A DNA stretch of 64,000 nt, from contig CBDCZQ010000006.1 in the NCBI GenBank assembly GCA_965224575.1, forward strand, positions 2,542,001-2,606,000, written 5' to 3'. The notes beneath the pieces are model-generated. The model was not told the DNA's origin and made no database searches. It saw only the letters and a list, made by a program, of their open reading frames with translations. Of this stretch, positions 26,002 through 35,173 are shown piece by piece; within the stretch, counting starts at the first letter, position 1; each line of letters starts with the position of its first letter. Position numbers and translations under genes: made by a program. The stretch comes from QPIN01 sp965224575. GTDB taxonomy: Bacteria; Pseudomonadota; Gammaproteobacteria; Methylococcales; Methylomonadaceae.

Positions 26002-28164
26002 ATGAATACTAATTCGATAATTGATTCTTTAAATGATGCGCAGCGCTTGGCAGTGTCTGCCCCAAATCAATCCATGTTAATTCTTGCAGGTGCTGGCAGT
26101 GGAAAAACGCGAGTTTTGGTGCATAGAATTGCATGGCAAGTACAAATAGAAGGATTGTCTATCCATAATATATTGGCTGTTACATTTACCAATAAAGCAG
26201 CAAAAGAAATGCGCGGACGGGTAGAGGATTTATTGAATATCTCTGCGCATTCTATGTGGATAGGTACCTTTCACGGTTTAGCGCATCGCTTGTTAAGACG
26301 ACATGCTAAGCAAGCCAAGTTACCAGAAACTTTTCAGGTAATAGATTCTGATGACCAATTGAGAGTGATTAAACGATTAGTTAAAAGTCTGAATATAGAT
26401 GATTCGAAGTGGCCTCCAAAACAAGTGATGTGGTTTATTGATGCTCAAAAAGATGAGGGTGTCCGTGCACGTCATATGGTTGAGTCAGAAGATATTTATC
26501 TACGAACTATGTTGCAGCTTTATAAAGGGTATGAAGATATTTGTAACCGTTCCGGGCTGGTAGATTTTGCTGAATTATTACTTAGGGCGCATGAGCTGTT
26601 GCGTGATAATGAAGATGTATTACAGTTTTATCAAGATAGATTTAAACAAGTACATGTTGATGAGTTTCAGGACACTAATACCATTCAGTATGCCTGGTTA
26701 CGTTTGTTGACTGAGGGTAAAGACAACTTATTTGTTGTGGGTGATGATGACCAGTCTATTTATGGTTGGAGAGGAGCCAAAATAGAGAATTTACAAAACT
26801 TTCAATTGCATTATCCAAATCATCAGCTTATTAAGCTTGAGCAAAACTATCGTTCTACTGGTAATATTCTTAAATCAGCTAATGCATTGATTGAAAAAAA
26901 TGAAGGGCGACTAGGTAAGGAGTTATGGACAGACTCAAGTGATGGAGAATTAATTTCTTTGTACACCGCATTTAATGAACAGGACGAAGCTTATTTTGTG
27001 GTTGAAAAAATTAGGCAATGGGTGAATGACGGTGGTTTACGTCAGGATATTGCTATTTTATATCGGTCTAATGCTCAATCGAGGCAGTTTGAAGAAAAAT
27101 TAATGATAACGGGAACACCGTATCGAGTCTATGGTGGGTTACGTTTCTTTGAGCGGATGGAAATTAAAAATGCTTTAGCTTATTTACGGGTGATGTCTAA
27201 TCATCTTGATGATGCTTCGTTTGAAAGAATCATTAATACGCCAACGCGTGGAGTTGGTGCAAAAACGATTGATGATATTCGTCTGGTTGCAAGAGAGAAA
27301 GAGCTTTCGCTTTGGCAGGCAGCTATTGAGCTTATTAATCAAAATCGATTGTCAGCCAGAGCGACAAATGCTTTGAAAGGTTTTCTTGATTTAGTAAAAC
27401 GGCTAGGCGAAGAAGCTGATGGTAGTGAGTTATATGAAAAAGTTAAGCTTATTGTTGAAAAAAGCGGCTTGATTGAGCTTTATAAAAAAGAAAAAGGTGA
27501 GAAGGGCGAAGGAAGGATTGAAAACCTGGAAGAATTAGTTAATGCTGCAAGGTCGTTTGATTTTGACGAAGGAAATGATGAGAATTTAAATGAACTAGAT
27601 ATGTTTTTGGCTCACGCCGCATTGGAATCAGGTGATATGCAAGGAGATGATTATGAAGATTGTGTCCAGTTAATGACTTTGCATTCAGCAAAAGGTTTAG
27701 AGTTTAAATTAGTGTTTTTAGTTGGCTTGGAGGATGGGCTGTTTCCTTCGCAACAGTCAACTAATGATATAGCGCGACTAGAAGAGGAAAGAAGACTTTG
27801 TTATGTAGGGATTACTCGGGCAATGGAGCAACTTTATATTACTCATGCAGAATCCAGGCGTTTATATGGTAAAGAAACTTATCCTAGTCCATCACGTTTT
27901 TTAAAGGACATCCCGGCTGAGTTTATTCAGGAAATAAGAATAAGAGCTAATGTTAGTCGGCCTGTGTCTTCTGTTAAGCGAAATACGTCTACTATTCAGG
28001 TTGGAACTTATAAATTGGGACAACGAGTCAGTCATGTTAAGTTTGGTGAAGGTGTGGTGTTGCAGATGGAAGGTGAGGGCGCGCAGGAAAGAGTGCAGAT
28101 CAATTTTCATGATGTAGGGTTGAAGTGGTTGATGTTATCTTATGCAAAATTGGATGCTTTGTAG
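26002..28164 (+). CDS. uvrD: DNA helicase II UvrD
   Basis: Superfamily 1A 3'-5' helicase for nucleotide excision and mismatch repair. From the ATG at 26002 it has 720 residues, the usual length. The motifs follow in order: Q motif (LNDAQRLAV), Walker A (LAGAGSGKTRVL), AVTFTNKAAKEM, GTFHGLAHRLLRR, VDEFQDTNTIQY, VVGDDDQSIYGWRGA, LEQNYRSTGNIL, LMTLHSAKGLEF and YVGITRAMEQL. The C-terminus ends in a UvrD/PcrA Tudor-like fold (YKLGQRVSHVKFGEGVVL). I chose UvrD rather than Rep from the length and C-terminal domain. An IS256-family element begins 10 bp after the stop codon. Confidence 0.96.
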   Translation: MNTNSIIDSLNDAQRLAVSAPNQSMLILAGAGSGKTRVLVHRIAWQVQIEGLSIHNILAVTFTNKAAKEMRGRVEDLLNISAHSMWIGTFHGLAHRLLRRHAKQAKLPETFQVIDSDDQLRVIKRLVKSLNIDDSKWPPKQVMWFIDAQKDEGVRARHMVESEDIYLRTMLQLYKGYEDICNRSGLVDFAELLLRAHELLRDNEDVLQFYQDRFKQVHVDEFQDTNTIQYAWLRLLTEGKDNLFVVGDDDQSIYGWRGAKIENLQNFQLHYPNHQLIKLEQNYRSTGNILKSANALIEKNEGRLGKELWTDSSDGELISLYTAFNEQDEAYFVVEKIRQWVNDGGLRQDIAILYRSNAQSRQFEEKLMITGTPYRVYGGLRFFERMEIKNALAYLRVMSNHLDDASFERIINTPTRGVGAKTIDDIRLVAREKELSLWQAAIELINQNRLSARATNALKGFLDLVKRLGEEADGSELYEKVKLIVEKSGLIELYKKEKGEKGEGRIENLEELVNAARSFDFDEGNDENLNELDMFLAHAALESGDMQGDDYEDCVQLMTLHSAKGLEFKLVFLVGLEDGLFPSQQSTNDIARLEEERRLCYVGITRAMEQLYITHAESRRLYGKETYPSPSRFLKDIPAEFIQEIRIRANVSRPVSSVKRNTSTIQVGTYKLGQRVSHVKFGEGVVLQMEGEGAQERVQINFHDVGLKWLMLSYAKLDAL

Positions 28165-28174
28165 ACTAATTATA

Positions 28175-29478
28175 GAGACTGTAGATAATTCTGTGTAACT
28201 GCCCTTTTAAATATATTCCATCAACCGGTCTTCAAACTCAATCATAAATCTATTTAAGGCCGTTTTCCAGTCCCTAATGGGCATCGTCCATTTTTTTGAT
28301 GCCTGTTGTATCGCTAAATAAATGACCTTTTTAGCCGCATCATCTGTTGGAAATAATTTACGTTTTTTAATTGCTTTCCTAATGACGCTGTTTAAAGATT
28401 CAATCGCATTCGTTGTATAAATAGCTTTACGAATATCTGCGGGATAATTAAAAATAGCATTCAGATTACCCCAATGACTTCGCCAGCAACGACTGATTTG
28501 AGGATATTTACTATCCCATGCTTTTTCAAAGTTATTTAACTTTACTAATGCTTCTTCTTCGGTCACAGATTGATAGATACGTTTTAAATCAGTCGTCACC
28601 GCCTTATAATCTTTCCAGGGTACAAGTTTCAGTGAGTTGCGCACCATATGGACAATGCAAAGCTGAATTTGCGTTTTTGGAAAGATGGTCTGTATGGCTT
28701 CAGGAAAACCCTTTAATCCATCAATACAGGCGATGAGAATATCCTTTACGCCTCTATTTTGCAATTTGGTTATGACGCCTAACCAAAATTTGGCACCTTC
28801 ATTCTCTGACAGCCACATGCCCAGCAATTCCTTTTGACCTTCCATATTAACGCCTAAAGCAAGATACACCGCTTTATTAATCACTTTTTTATCTTGCCTG
28901 ATTTTAACAACAATACAGTCAAGGTAAACAAGGGGATAAACGGTATCAAGAGGGCGTGATTGCCATTCGATCACTTGTTCAATCACTGCCTCGGTGACCT
29001 TAGAAATAAGGCCGGGTGAGACATCAGCCCCGTAGAGTTCTTTAAAAGTATCAACAATATCGCGAGTGGATAGACCTTTTGCGTATAAATAATGAATTTT
29101 TTCATCCATTGAGGTAATGCGCGTTTGATGTTTTTTGACTAACTGAGGTTCAAATTCACTAAGGCGATCACGTGGGACATCAATCTCAAACTGACCTTCT
29201 TCTGTTCTCAAGGTTTTACTGGAAAAGCCATTGCGACTGTTCTCTGTTTCTGTGCCTTCATGTTTACCGTAGCCTAAATGCTCATCAAGCTCAATATTTA
29301 AAGCGGCTTCAACGGTTACTTTAGCAACATTTGAGTAAAATTACCGAGGTCTTTTTCTGTTTTTATGCTTTTTGCTGCTTCGCGGGCAAAAGCTTCAAGT
29401 TCTTTTTTATTCATAACTGCTTATCCTCTCATATTAGAGATTAATAATAAGCAGTTACACAAAATAATTTACATTCTC
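28175..29478 (-). mobile_element. IS256-family insertion sequence
   Basis: About 1.3 kb, with terminal inverted repeats GAGACTGTAGATAATTCTGT at 28175 and, in reverse, GAGAATGTAAATTATTTTGT at 29478; both continue GTAACTGC. One transposase gene fills it. I see no matching 8-9 bp target duplication (left flank CTAATTATA, right flank ATACGTTAA), so the flanks may have been rearranged after insertion. Confidence 0.85.
28207..29414 (-). pseudogene. IS256 (mutator) family transposase, frameshifted
   Basis: DDE transposase of about 402 residues in all. The N-terminus (MNKKELEAFAREAAKSIK) starts at 29414 and runs 32 codons before a TAA at about 29317. The family sequence then continues in another frame as KVTVEAALNIELDEHLGYG and ENSRNGFSSKTL, into the long open part ending at 28207. 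Comparison with the usual QMLAKVTVEA suggests a single missing base near 29330. The rest is intact, including YPLVYLDCIVVKIR, LGVNMEGQKELLGMW, ACIDGLKGFPEAI and TTNAIESLNSVIRK. It is therefore probably non-functional unless the deletion is a sequencing error. Confidence 0.88.
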
Positions 29479-29548
29479 ATACGTTAAGTATCAAGATAAA
29501 CATTGATGTAATTAAATATTAACATTGGTGGCTCATCTCATAAGTTTG

Positions 29549-29616
29549 CCTCCTCTGGAGGACAACTTGGCCCCCTTTTTAGGGGGTTATTGCAATTCCA
29601 TGTCCTTTGGGCATGG
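29549..29616. terminator. Three small GC-rich hairpins in tandem
   Basis: CCTCC-TCT-GGAGG (29549-29561), CCCCC-TTTTTA-GGGGG (29571-29586) and CCATGTCC-TTT-GGGCATGG (29598-29616) follow each other within 70 bp of otherwise AT-rich DNA. They lie downstream of the minus-strand secreted repeat protein. They may end its transcript. None has a classic T-run. Confidence 0.45.
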
Positions 29617-29664
29617 TTATTGAATTTTTTAAATAAATTTTATAGTTAGCGAGTTTTTTGCGTA

Positions 29665-31452
29665 TTACCTATAAGTTAACCGAAGCACTTGATTTCCTGA
29701 ATCCAAGGGTACAATATCAAAATCAAACTTATCTCCGTCTTGTCCTCCAAGGCTAAATCCTTCTATAGTTTGAAAAGATGTAATTGCACTTGCTACTAAA
29801 ATATCAAAAGTGGCTCCACTTCTAGGAACGAAAGAGTTTGTCAACGTAATATCAATAAATCCATCTAAGACGGCGTTTCCAGCTATATTAACCACATCCA
29901 GCTCGTTTGAACTTGCCCCACTAATATCGAATAATAAGCTTCCTGTATTAAATTGTATTAGATCATCACCAAAAGTAAGCTTATTTCCTTGAAGATGTAT
30001 CTTACCAAGGTTTGCAAAACGAGTATTTATCTGCACAGGCTGACGCTCATCACTTAAATCAACCACCACATCACCTCGGTTAACAAAAAGACCTTTCTCA
30101 AGAGGAGTTAAAGGATCAGCACCAATATCTAATCCTGCTCCTACCATAAAAGTAGCATTTTCCTTAATATTAAAAGTCGCCCCCTCCTTATTCTCAAACC
30201 TTGTAAGGGTACTATGCAAACGGATACCACCTGACGTCCAGTTGGCTACCCCAAAATTCATCACCCTTCTATTCCCCACTATCTGTATAAAACTACCGTT
30301 AATATCAAGCTCTCCAAATGCTGCAAGTATTGCTTGATCTTGGGGTTCAATATTCGGTTTTGAACTTTGTATCCAACCACCAGATAAAGTCGTTTTACCT
30401 ATTACAACTATATTCCCTATTCCATCTAGGAAGCCCAATGTTTGAGTTAATGTACCTGTATAACTGAGAGCTGAATTAAAAAGTACTGCATTTCCAGAAA
30501 TAACTGTATTATCAACGTCATACACTCCTTCAATAGTGGTAAGCCCCCCACCATCTTTGTGGCTAAACTCAATATTTGATCCTAATACGCTTGAGCCCGG
30601 TAATAATGCGTGCATTCCACCACTAAAATTTAGAAGCTGTCCCTCGGCCACGTCAAATGCGCCTGCACTTGTACCGCCGCCACCAAGTCGTGCAACCCCT
30701 TGCTCTACTATAACTATCCCATTATTATTAAAACTTGGCCCATCAAATTGAACGTTTTGTGTTGGATCACCAAGCTTTATCAGAATTATTCCATTTTCAT
30801 CTTCGTTAAAACTTCCATCTCCTTCGTTGATGAACTGTGAAGTACTACTCCCAAACATCCTCAATCTATCTGACGTGACATTAAACGTTGCACCCCGTGA
30901 ATTTACCAATTCCGAAGTTCCGAACAAATCTATTGATCCTCCTGACCAGTTCGCAGTCCGACTGTTTATTAATGTCTGCTCTTTCCCCATGACCTTTCGA
31001 CCATTGCTCAATTCAAGCTCACCCAACACCTCAATTATTCCTGTTCCCATCAGGTTGCCACGAGACCAATTAAAGACTTCATTTATAGTCAATTCATGCT
31101 CACCGTTGAAGGTACCCCCATTGAAACCAAAGCTTTGAATTTCAATATTTTGATCAAGATCAACCCCAGCAAAGCCGGTACGGAGAGTTGCATCATAAGT
31201 TATTGACCCAGTATTATTAGGAAATGTATTATTACAAGATCCCCAACTTTGATCCGACCATTTTCCAGCATGTAATATTTTACCCTTCCAAACACAAGAG
31301 AAATCTGCCGCTTGGGTAGTAGGGATAAACCACCCAAGACTTGCCGATAAAATCAAAGTTTTTGTAAATTGGGAAATGACTCGTCTACTGCTACGTTTAC
31401 GATACAACTGAGTAGATAGAAGGGGTTTGTCTTGAAATATTCTAATAAACAT
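29665..31452 (-). CDS. Large secreted repeat-rich protein, autotransporter-passenger/adhesin-like
   Basis: 595 residues with a long Sec signal peptide (residues 1-48, ending TTQA) after a GAGG ribosome site. The mature protein is made of beta-strand-rich, glycine- and asparagine-rich irregular repeats such as LTINEVFNWSRGNLMGTGIIEV, ANWSGGSIDLFGTSELVN and ANWTSGGIRLHSTLTRFEN, which suggests a right-handed beta-helix. The N-terminus of the mature part has a single Cys pair (SCVWKGK...WGSCNN). The C-terminus (FDFDIVPLDSGNQVLRLTYR) lacks an autotransporter barrel or PEP-CTERM tail, so attachment is unclear. Function is unknown; surface or matrix protein is the likeliest class. Confidence 0.72.
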   Translation of the reverse strand: MFIRIFQDKPLLSTQLYRKRSSRRVISQFTKTLILSASLGWFIPTTQAADFSCVWKGKILHAGKWSDQSWGSCNNTFPNNTGSITYDATLRTGFAGVDLDQNIEIQSFGFNGGTFNGEHELTINEVFNWSRGNLMGTGIIEVLGELELSNGRKVMGKEQTLINSRTANWSGGSIDLFGTSELVNSRGATFNVTSDRLRMFGSSTSQFINEGDGSFNEDENGIILIKLGDPTQNVQFDGPSFNNNGIVIVEQGVARLGGGGTSAGAFDVAEGQLLNFSGGMHALLPGSSVLGSNIEFSHKDGGGLTTIEGVYDVDNTVISGNAVLFNSALSYTGTLTQTLGFLDGIGNIVVIGKTTLSGGWIQSSKPNIEPQDQAILAAFGELDINGSFIQIVGNRRVMNFGVANWTSGGIRLHSTLTRFENKEGATFNIKENATFMVGAGLDIGADPLTPLEKGLFVNRGDVVVDLSDERQPVQINTRFANLGKIHLQGNKLTFGDDLIQFNTGSLLFDISGASSNELDVVNIAGNAVLDGFIDITLTNSFVPRSGATFDILVASAITSFQTIEGFSLGGQDGDKFDFDIVPLDSGNQVLRLTYR

Positions 31453-31631
31453 CTGCTTACCTCACATTATTGAAAAAAGTAATGCGTTTTTTACTATCGA
31501 AGATTTACGCATTGATAAAGTAAAGTCCTGATTTTAGGATGTAATTATATTGCACCTTAACGAAAGAAGATTATCGTTAGCTAAGTCAACTCGCAGCAAA
31601 TACCCCCCCCACCTTGCTTACCTTTTTGTCC

Positions 31632-31695
31632 GTCTTTGCTGTTGTAGTAACAGTTGCGTAGCAGGCTATGTGTCTGTTACTACAACAGCAAAGAC
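31632..31695. repeat. Long perfect inverted repeat (22-bp arms)
   Basis: GTCTTTGCTGTTGTAGTAAC+AG at 31632-31653 is perfectly complementary to 31674-31695, with a 20-nt loop. Five more pairs with two mismatches extend the arms outward. It lies in the 850-bp spacer (31453-32298) between two minus-strand genes, where no coding frame is supported. It could be a strong terminator, a foldback element or a small RNA. Confidence 0.6.
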
Positions 31696-31875
31696 AAACA
31701 AATTACTGCGTAATATGTATGGGTGGGTTATTTATTTTGAATTACCTAAATAAAGTTAATCAAAAAGAATCATTAATTAATACACATATTGCCAAAGTTA
31801 ATTTTATATAAGGGACGCTGGCAAAAATAAATCACCAAAATTGATTTTATCATTCCTACGCTCCGCTTCACCAGA

Positions 31876-31981
31876 TGTAGGTTGGATGAGATTATCCAGC
31901 GAAGCGCGATAACGAAATCCGACTTTTACATACATGCCGGATTTCGTTTTTCGCTAAGCTTAAAAACCTTATCCAACCTAG
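31876..31981. repeat. Dispersed GTAGGTTGG-type inverted repeat
   Basis: Starts TGTAGGTTGGATGAG and ends CTTATCCAACCTAGA, with inner GCGAAGC...GCTAAGC and CGAAATCCG...CGGATTTCG arms, so the whole 106 bp is a long imperfect foldback. Similar repeats are common in Methylococcales and some other gammaproteobacterial genomes, from general recollection. A degenerate relative lies at 4599-4686. Confidence 0.55.
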
Positions 31982-32298
31982 AACATGTGCTCTGAAACTA
32001 AGATGTAATGTTTAATAATATTCTTAATAATAAATTGTGCAATGTTAGATTCCTATAAATCTATAGGATTTTAAACCGACGTCGTATCCACTGCTTATTA
32101 AAGTACTCTTAAAGTACGACGTGCATACGTAGCTTACTCCATTGTTAATACGCTTACAATAGCCTGTAATTAAAAGTTTTTTTGTTAAGAAGACGTTTAT
32201 GTTCAAGAAAATTATGATGAAAACCTGACCATCCCTTAGTCATCGCACAGTTCAATTCGGAGAGTACGATAACTAATGAAAAATGTAGGAAGTTTTGA

Positions 32299-32994
32299 TT
32301 AGACAGCAGTACGACGGGACTTTCTAAAACCAATGAGTCCTGCGAAACCCGATACAAACATCCAGATACTTGCAGGTAGTGGAACAACAGTTGCAATTGA
32401 TTCATTAAAAGCAATAGTATCTATAAAATAATCCCACTCTCCATCGGCTAAATCAGGAGAAAAAAGGATTGAGGTAATCGAAAGTCCATTTGAATCTAAT
32501 TTAAACACATCAAATCCACTGGATAAATTAGGGGACAAACTGTTTAGCGATACTGAATCAACCAGCTCTCCATTAGAAAAAGCTTCGACTGTATAACTGC
32601 CAGATCTATTCAAGCCGTTTAGTAACAGACCTTCGATGGTTGTAGCACCAAAAGAAAAAGGAATATCAATAGATAAAGTTGAACTAAGACTTGGATCACC
32701 TATTACCCCCCCTGAAGGGTGATTCGCTGTTGCATAATAATTTGGCGAAGTGGAAAGGGGGGAATCAGGTAAAAATGTAGGCAATCCGATCACCACCCCT
32801 CCTGTAAAAATCAATCCACCCTCAACTTCAATAGTTTGAGCAGAACCTGCTCTGCCAAAAGAGCTAGGAGCATTGGAAATTATTGGTGTCGTTTCAAAAT
32901 CAACGATAGCGGAGAGAGCAATTTCAGAAAACCCTATTGCAGAACACAAAATTGTTGTGAAAATACATGGTTTTAACAATTTATGGCTATTCAT
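32299..32994 (-). CDS. PEP-CTERM-type (VPLPA) exosortase substrate protein
   Basis: 231 residues. Signal peptide (residues 1-29, ending LSAI), then a beta-rich mature domain of about 175 residues, typical of PEP-CTERM surface proteins. The tail is VVPLPASIWMFVSGFAGLIGFRKSRRTAV: a VPLPA variant of the motif, a membrane helix and a basic end, as recognised by exosortase/archaeosortase systems. It should be cut and attached or released in the periplasm or outer membrane. The exosortase itself is not in the window. A 358-bp spacer (32995-33353) separates it from the divergently transcribed repeat protein; promoters for both must lie there. Confidence 0.82.
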   Translation of the reverse strand: MNSHKLLKPCIFTTILCSAIGFSEIALSAIVDFETTPIISNAPSSFGRAGSAQTIEVEGGLIFTGGVVIGLPTFLPDSPLSTSPNYYATANHPSGGVIGDPSLSSTLSIDIPFSFGATTIEGLLLNGLNRSGSYTVEAFSNGELVDSVSLNSLSPNLSSGFDVFKLDSNGLSITSILFSPDLADGEWDYFIDTIAFNESIATVVPLPASIWMFVSGFAGLIGFRKSRRTAV

Positions 32995-33353
32995 TTTTTA
33001 TCACCTTAAAGAAGTTTATTATTATTATTTGTAAGGCTTCTAAACCCGACTCAATATTTTTAGATATATAAAATACGACATAGTTCATTCCCAAAAATGA
33101 TAATAAACCCTCAATGTCAAACCAAACTAGAAATAATGGCTACATGCCAAAATATCATATTAGAAATATCTTTCAAAAAATGATATTGTAACCCCAAATT
33201 AAAGATTTACATGAATTTTTCTACAAATGGCTTACAGCCAGTATTTATAGGATTTATTTGTATCATCAAATAAATCACAACCTGTACCTGGAATAATAAA
33301 GGGTAAAAACTTTCCAACATTTTCTAGTGTGCAATTACTTTAGGAAAAATACA

Positions 33354-34913
33354 ATGATAAAAAAAAAGACGTTATTAAAAGGCGCGTTGTCTTTGGCCCT
33401 GTTTTCTCCCTTCTCTATGGCAACTGACTTTAGTTCCAAAACCGAATTTAAAAACTCCTCCCCCGTTCTCGATACGATGCTGGTCACAACGGATGAATTA
33501 ATGAACTGTTCCACTATCAATGATTCCACCTCCACAACTTGGAATACAGGAGAGATTTGCTTTGCTTCTGACATTAACACCTCAACAATAAATTTTTCTG
33601 CGGCTAATTCACAATCGAAACCAATCTACTCAAAGGGACTAAAAATTTTATTGAGAGGTAGCAATAGTATTGGCGCGAATTGTAATTCTGTTGGGGGCTC
33701 TAATGCAGCCAGTGAAAGTCTTGGGGGATTTTGCCTTGCTTCTGACCTTAACTCTTCAATAGCAAATTCTGCGAATTTTTCTGTTGCCAATGAAATGCCT
33801 GTACTAGGCATGCAATTCTTACAAGTGGTTTTTAAAGAAGGTGGTACTCTTAGTGGCAGTGCAGCCATAGGCGCAGAATGTATATCATCAGGTGGATCGA
33901 CCTCAGCACCTGAAAATGCTGAAGGTTTCTGTCTAGCTTCAGACCTTAGCAGATCAACAGCTGCATTTGCAAATTTAGCAGTTGCCAATGGGTTACCGGT
34001 AGCAGGTTTACAATTTGTACAAGTGTTGTTTGCAGACGGTGGCGGGGGGGCTGCTTCAAATACCGGCACGGAATGCGTATCAATTGGAGGTTCAAACGCG
34101 ACAACTGGAACTACGGGAGGGTTCTGTCTGGCTGCTGACCTTAGTACATCAGCAGCAGGCTTTGCGAATTTTTCTGTGGCTCACGATGCCACTGTATCAG
34201 ACTTACAGTTTCTGCAAGTCACTTTTGAAGATGCTAGTGGGCCAGGTAGATTATTTTCATCGCCAGGTGCTGGTGCTCCTGTCGGTGCGGAATGCATTTC
34301 AGTTGATGGTTCGATAGCAGCAATTAATAATCCTAATGGATTTTGCCTGGTTTCAGATCTCATTGAATCATCGATAGATTCCGCAGGCCTTACACTTGCA
34401 AATAAATTACCTGTATCAGGCATGCAATTTCTACAAGTAAAATTTGCAAACGGTGGAGAAACACCTTCTTCTTTTAGCAGTACGGCAGAATGTGTATCAG
34501 ATGATGGTTCAACCGCAGCGGCTGGAAATCCAGGAGGATTTTGTCTTGTTTCTGACATGATCAACTCAACAGTAGAATCGGCTAACTTTACTATCGCCAA
34601 TGATTTACCCGTCATGTCTTGGGAATTTCTCCAAGTTCCTTCTAAAGATGCACCACCTCTTGTTGGCTCTAATAATCCATTAGGTGTTGGTATACCAAAG
34701 GGTGTCATTGTTTCAGGTTTCGAAGAAATTCCATTTATCCCTACACCAGATGATAACCTCGATACTGAAACTACCCCCCCACCTATACTTGACAACAACT
34801 TAGTAAATCAAGCAGCGTTTTTCCATCTTTCTAATCAAACTAACGGAATAGAACCATTCTCAACCCCATATTGGCGGACATACTCTAATATAGGACTTTG
34901 GGTAGGTCGCTAA
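33354..34913 (+). CDS. Secreted protein with six CX16C repeats, homologous to the double-glycine peptide at 38267
   Basis: 519 residues from the ATG at 33354 (TAGGAAA ribosome site). Residues 1-22 are a Sec signal (FSPFSMA), followed by ATDF, as in the peptide at 38267-38575. Six repeats begin with Cys at residues 52, 110, 176, 241, 314 and 380. Each has exactly 16 residues between its two Cys, then a pattern like GFCLASDL, ANFSVANELPV and FLQV. Linkers contain EGG, DGGGG or NGG. Residues 430-519 are a proline- and asparagine-rich unique tail. I know no family name. The structure suggests a beta-rich surface or fibre protein with disulfides. It is convergent with the barrel and C39 genes, with a hairpin between. 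Confidence 0.8.
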   Translation: MIKKKTLLKGALSLALFSPFSMATDFSSKTEFKNSSPVLDTMLVTTDELMNCSTINDSTSTTWNTGEICFASDINTSTINFSAANSQSKPIYSKGLKILLRGSNSIGANCNSVGGSNAASESLGGFCLASDLNSSIANSANFSVANEMPVLGMQFLQVVFKEGGTLSGSAAIGAECISSGGSTSAPENAEGFCLASDLSRSTAAFANLAVANGLPVAGLQFVQVLFADGGGGAASNTGTECVSIGGSNATTGTTGGFCLAADLSTSAAGFANFSVAHDATVSDLQFLQVTFEDASGPGRLFSSPGAGAPVGAECISVDGSIAAINNPNGFCLVSDLIESSIDSAGLTLANKLPVSGMQFLQVKFANGGETPSSFSSTAECVSDDGSTAAAGNPGGFCLVSDMINSTVESANFTIANDLPVMSWEFLQVPSKDAPPLVGSNNPLGVGIPKGVIVSGFEEIPFIPTPDDNLDTETTPPPILDNNLVNQAAFFHLSNQTNGIEPFSTPYWRTYSNIGLWVGR

Positions 34914-34947
34914 GGTCGATGAACCATAAGACGAGAATTAAAGCGTG

Positions 34948-34987
34948 CTACTGCCTGAACCCTGGGGCGTCCTGTTTCAGGCAGTAG
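34948..34987. terminator. Hairpin between convergent genes
   Basis: CTACTGCCTGAA at 34948-34959 pairs perfectly with TTCAGGCAGTAG at 34976-34987, with a 16-nt loop. It lies 35 bp after the repeat-protein gene and about 190 bp before the end of the minus-strand barrel gene. No T-run follows at once; a bidirectional terminator is likely. Confidence 0.6.
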
Positions 34988-35173
34988 GCAATGGCGTGCT
35001 GGCTTTGTAAAAAATTTTTAGTTTGTATATATATATATAAGTTTAACTACTCTCTTCATGTATATGAATCTTTTCGAATTAGGATTCACTATACTCTGAG
35101 AGTAAAGGTTCAGAAATATCTGGTCCCGTCTTAAATAATATAAATACAGCAGAAAAAAATAAAAACCAATCCT

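Noticed and set aside
29648..29670. Shared 17-mer GTTTTTTGCGTATTACC at the end of the 595-aa protein gene and before the reverse transcriptase remnant (38980-38998)
   Set aside because: In AT-rich DNA of this size one such match can arise by chance, and no longer homology surrounds it.
31632..31695. Integron attC-like reading of the long inverted repeat
   Set aside because: The arms lack the RYYYAAC and GTTRRRY core sites and the characteristic unpaired bases; no integrase is in the window.
33626..34798. Long minus-strand frames opposite the CX16C-repeat gene
   Set aside because: They mirror the repeats of the plus-strand gene, lack signal peptides and ribosome sites, and their composition follows from the repeat codons.
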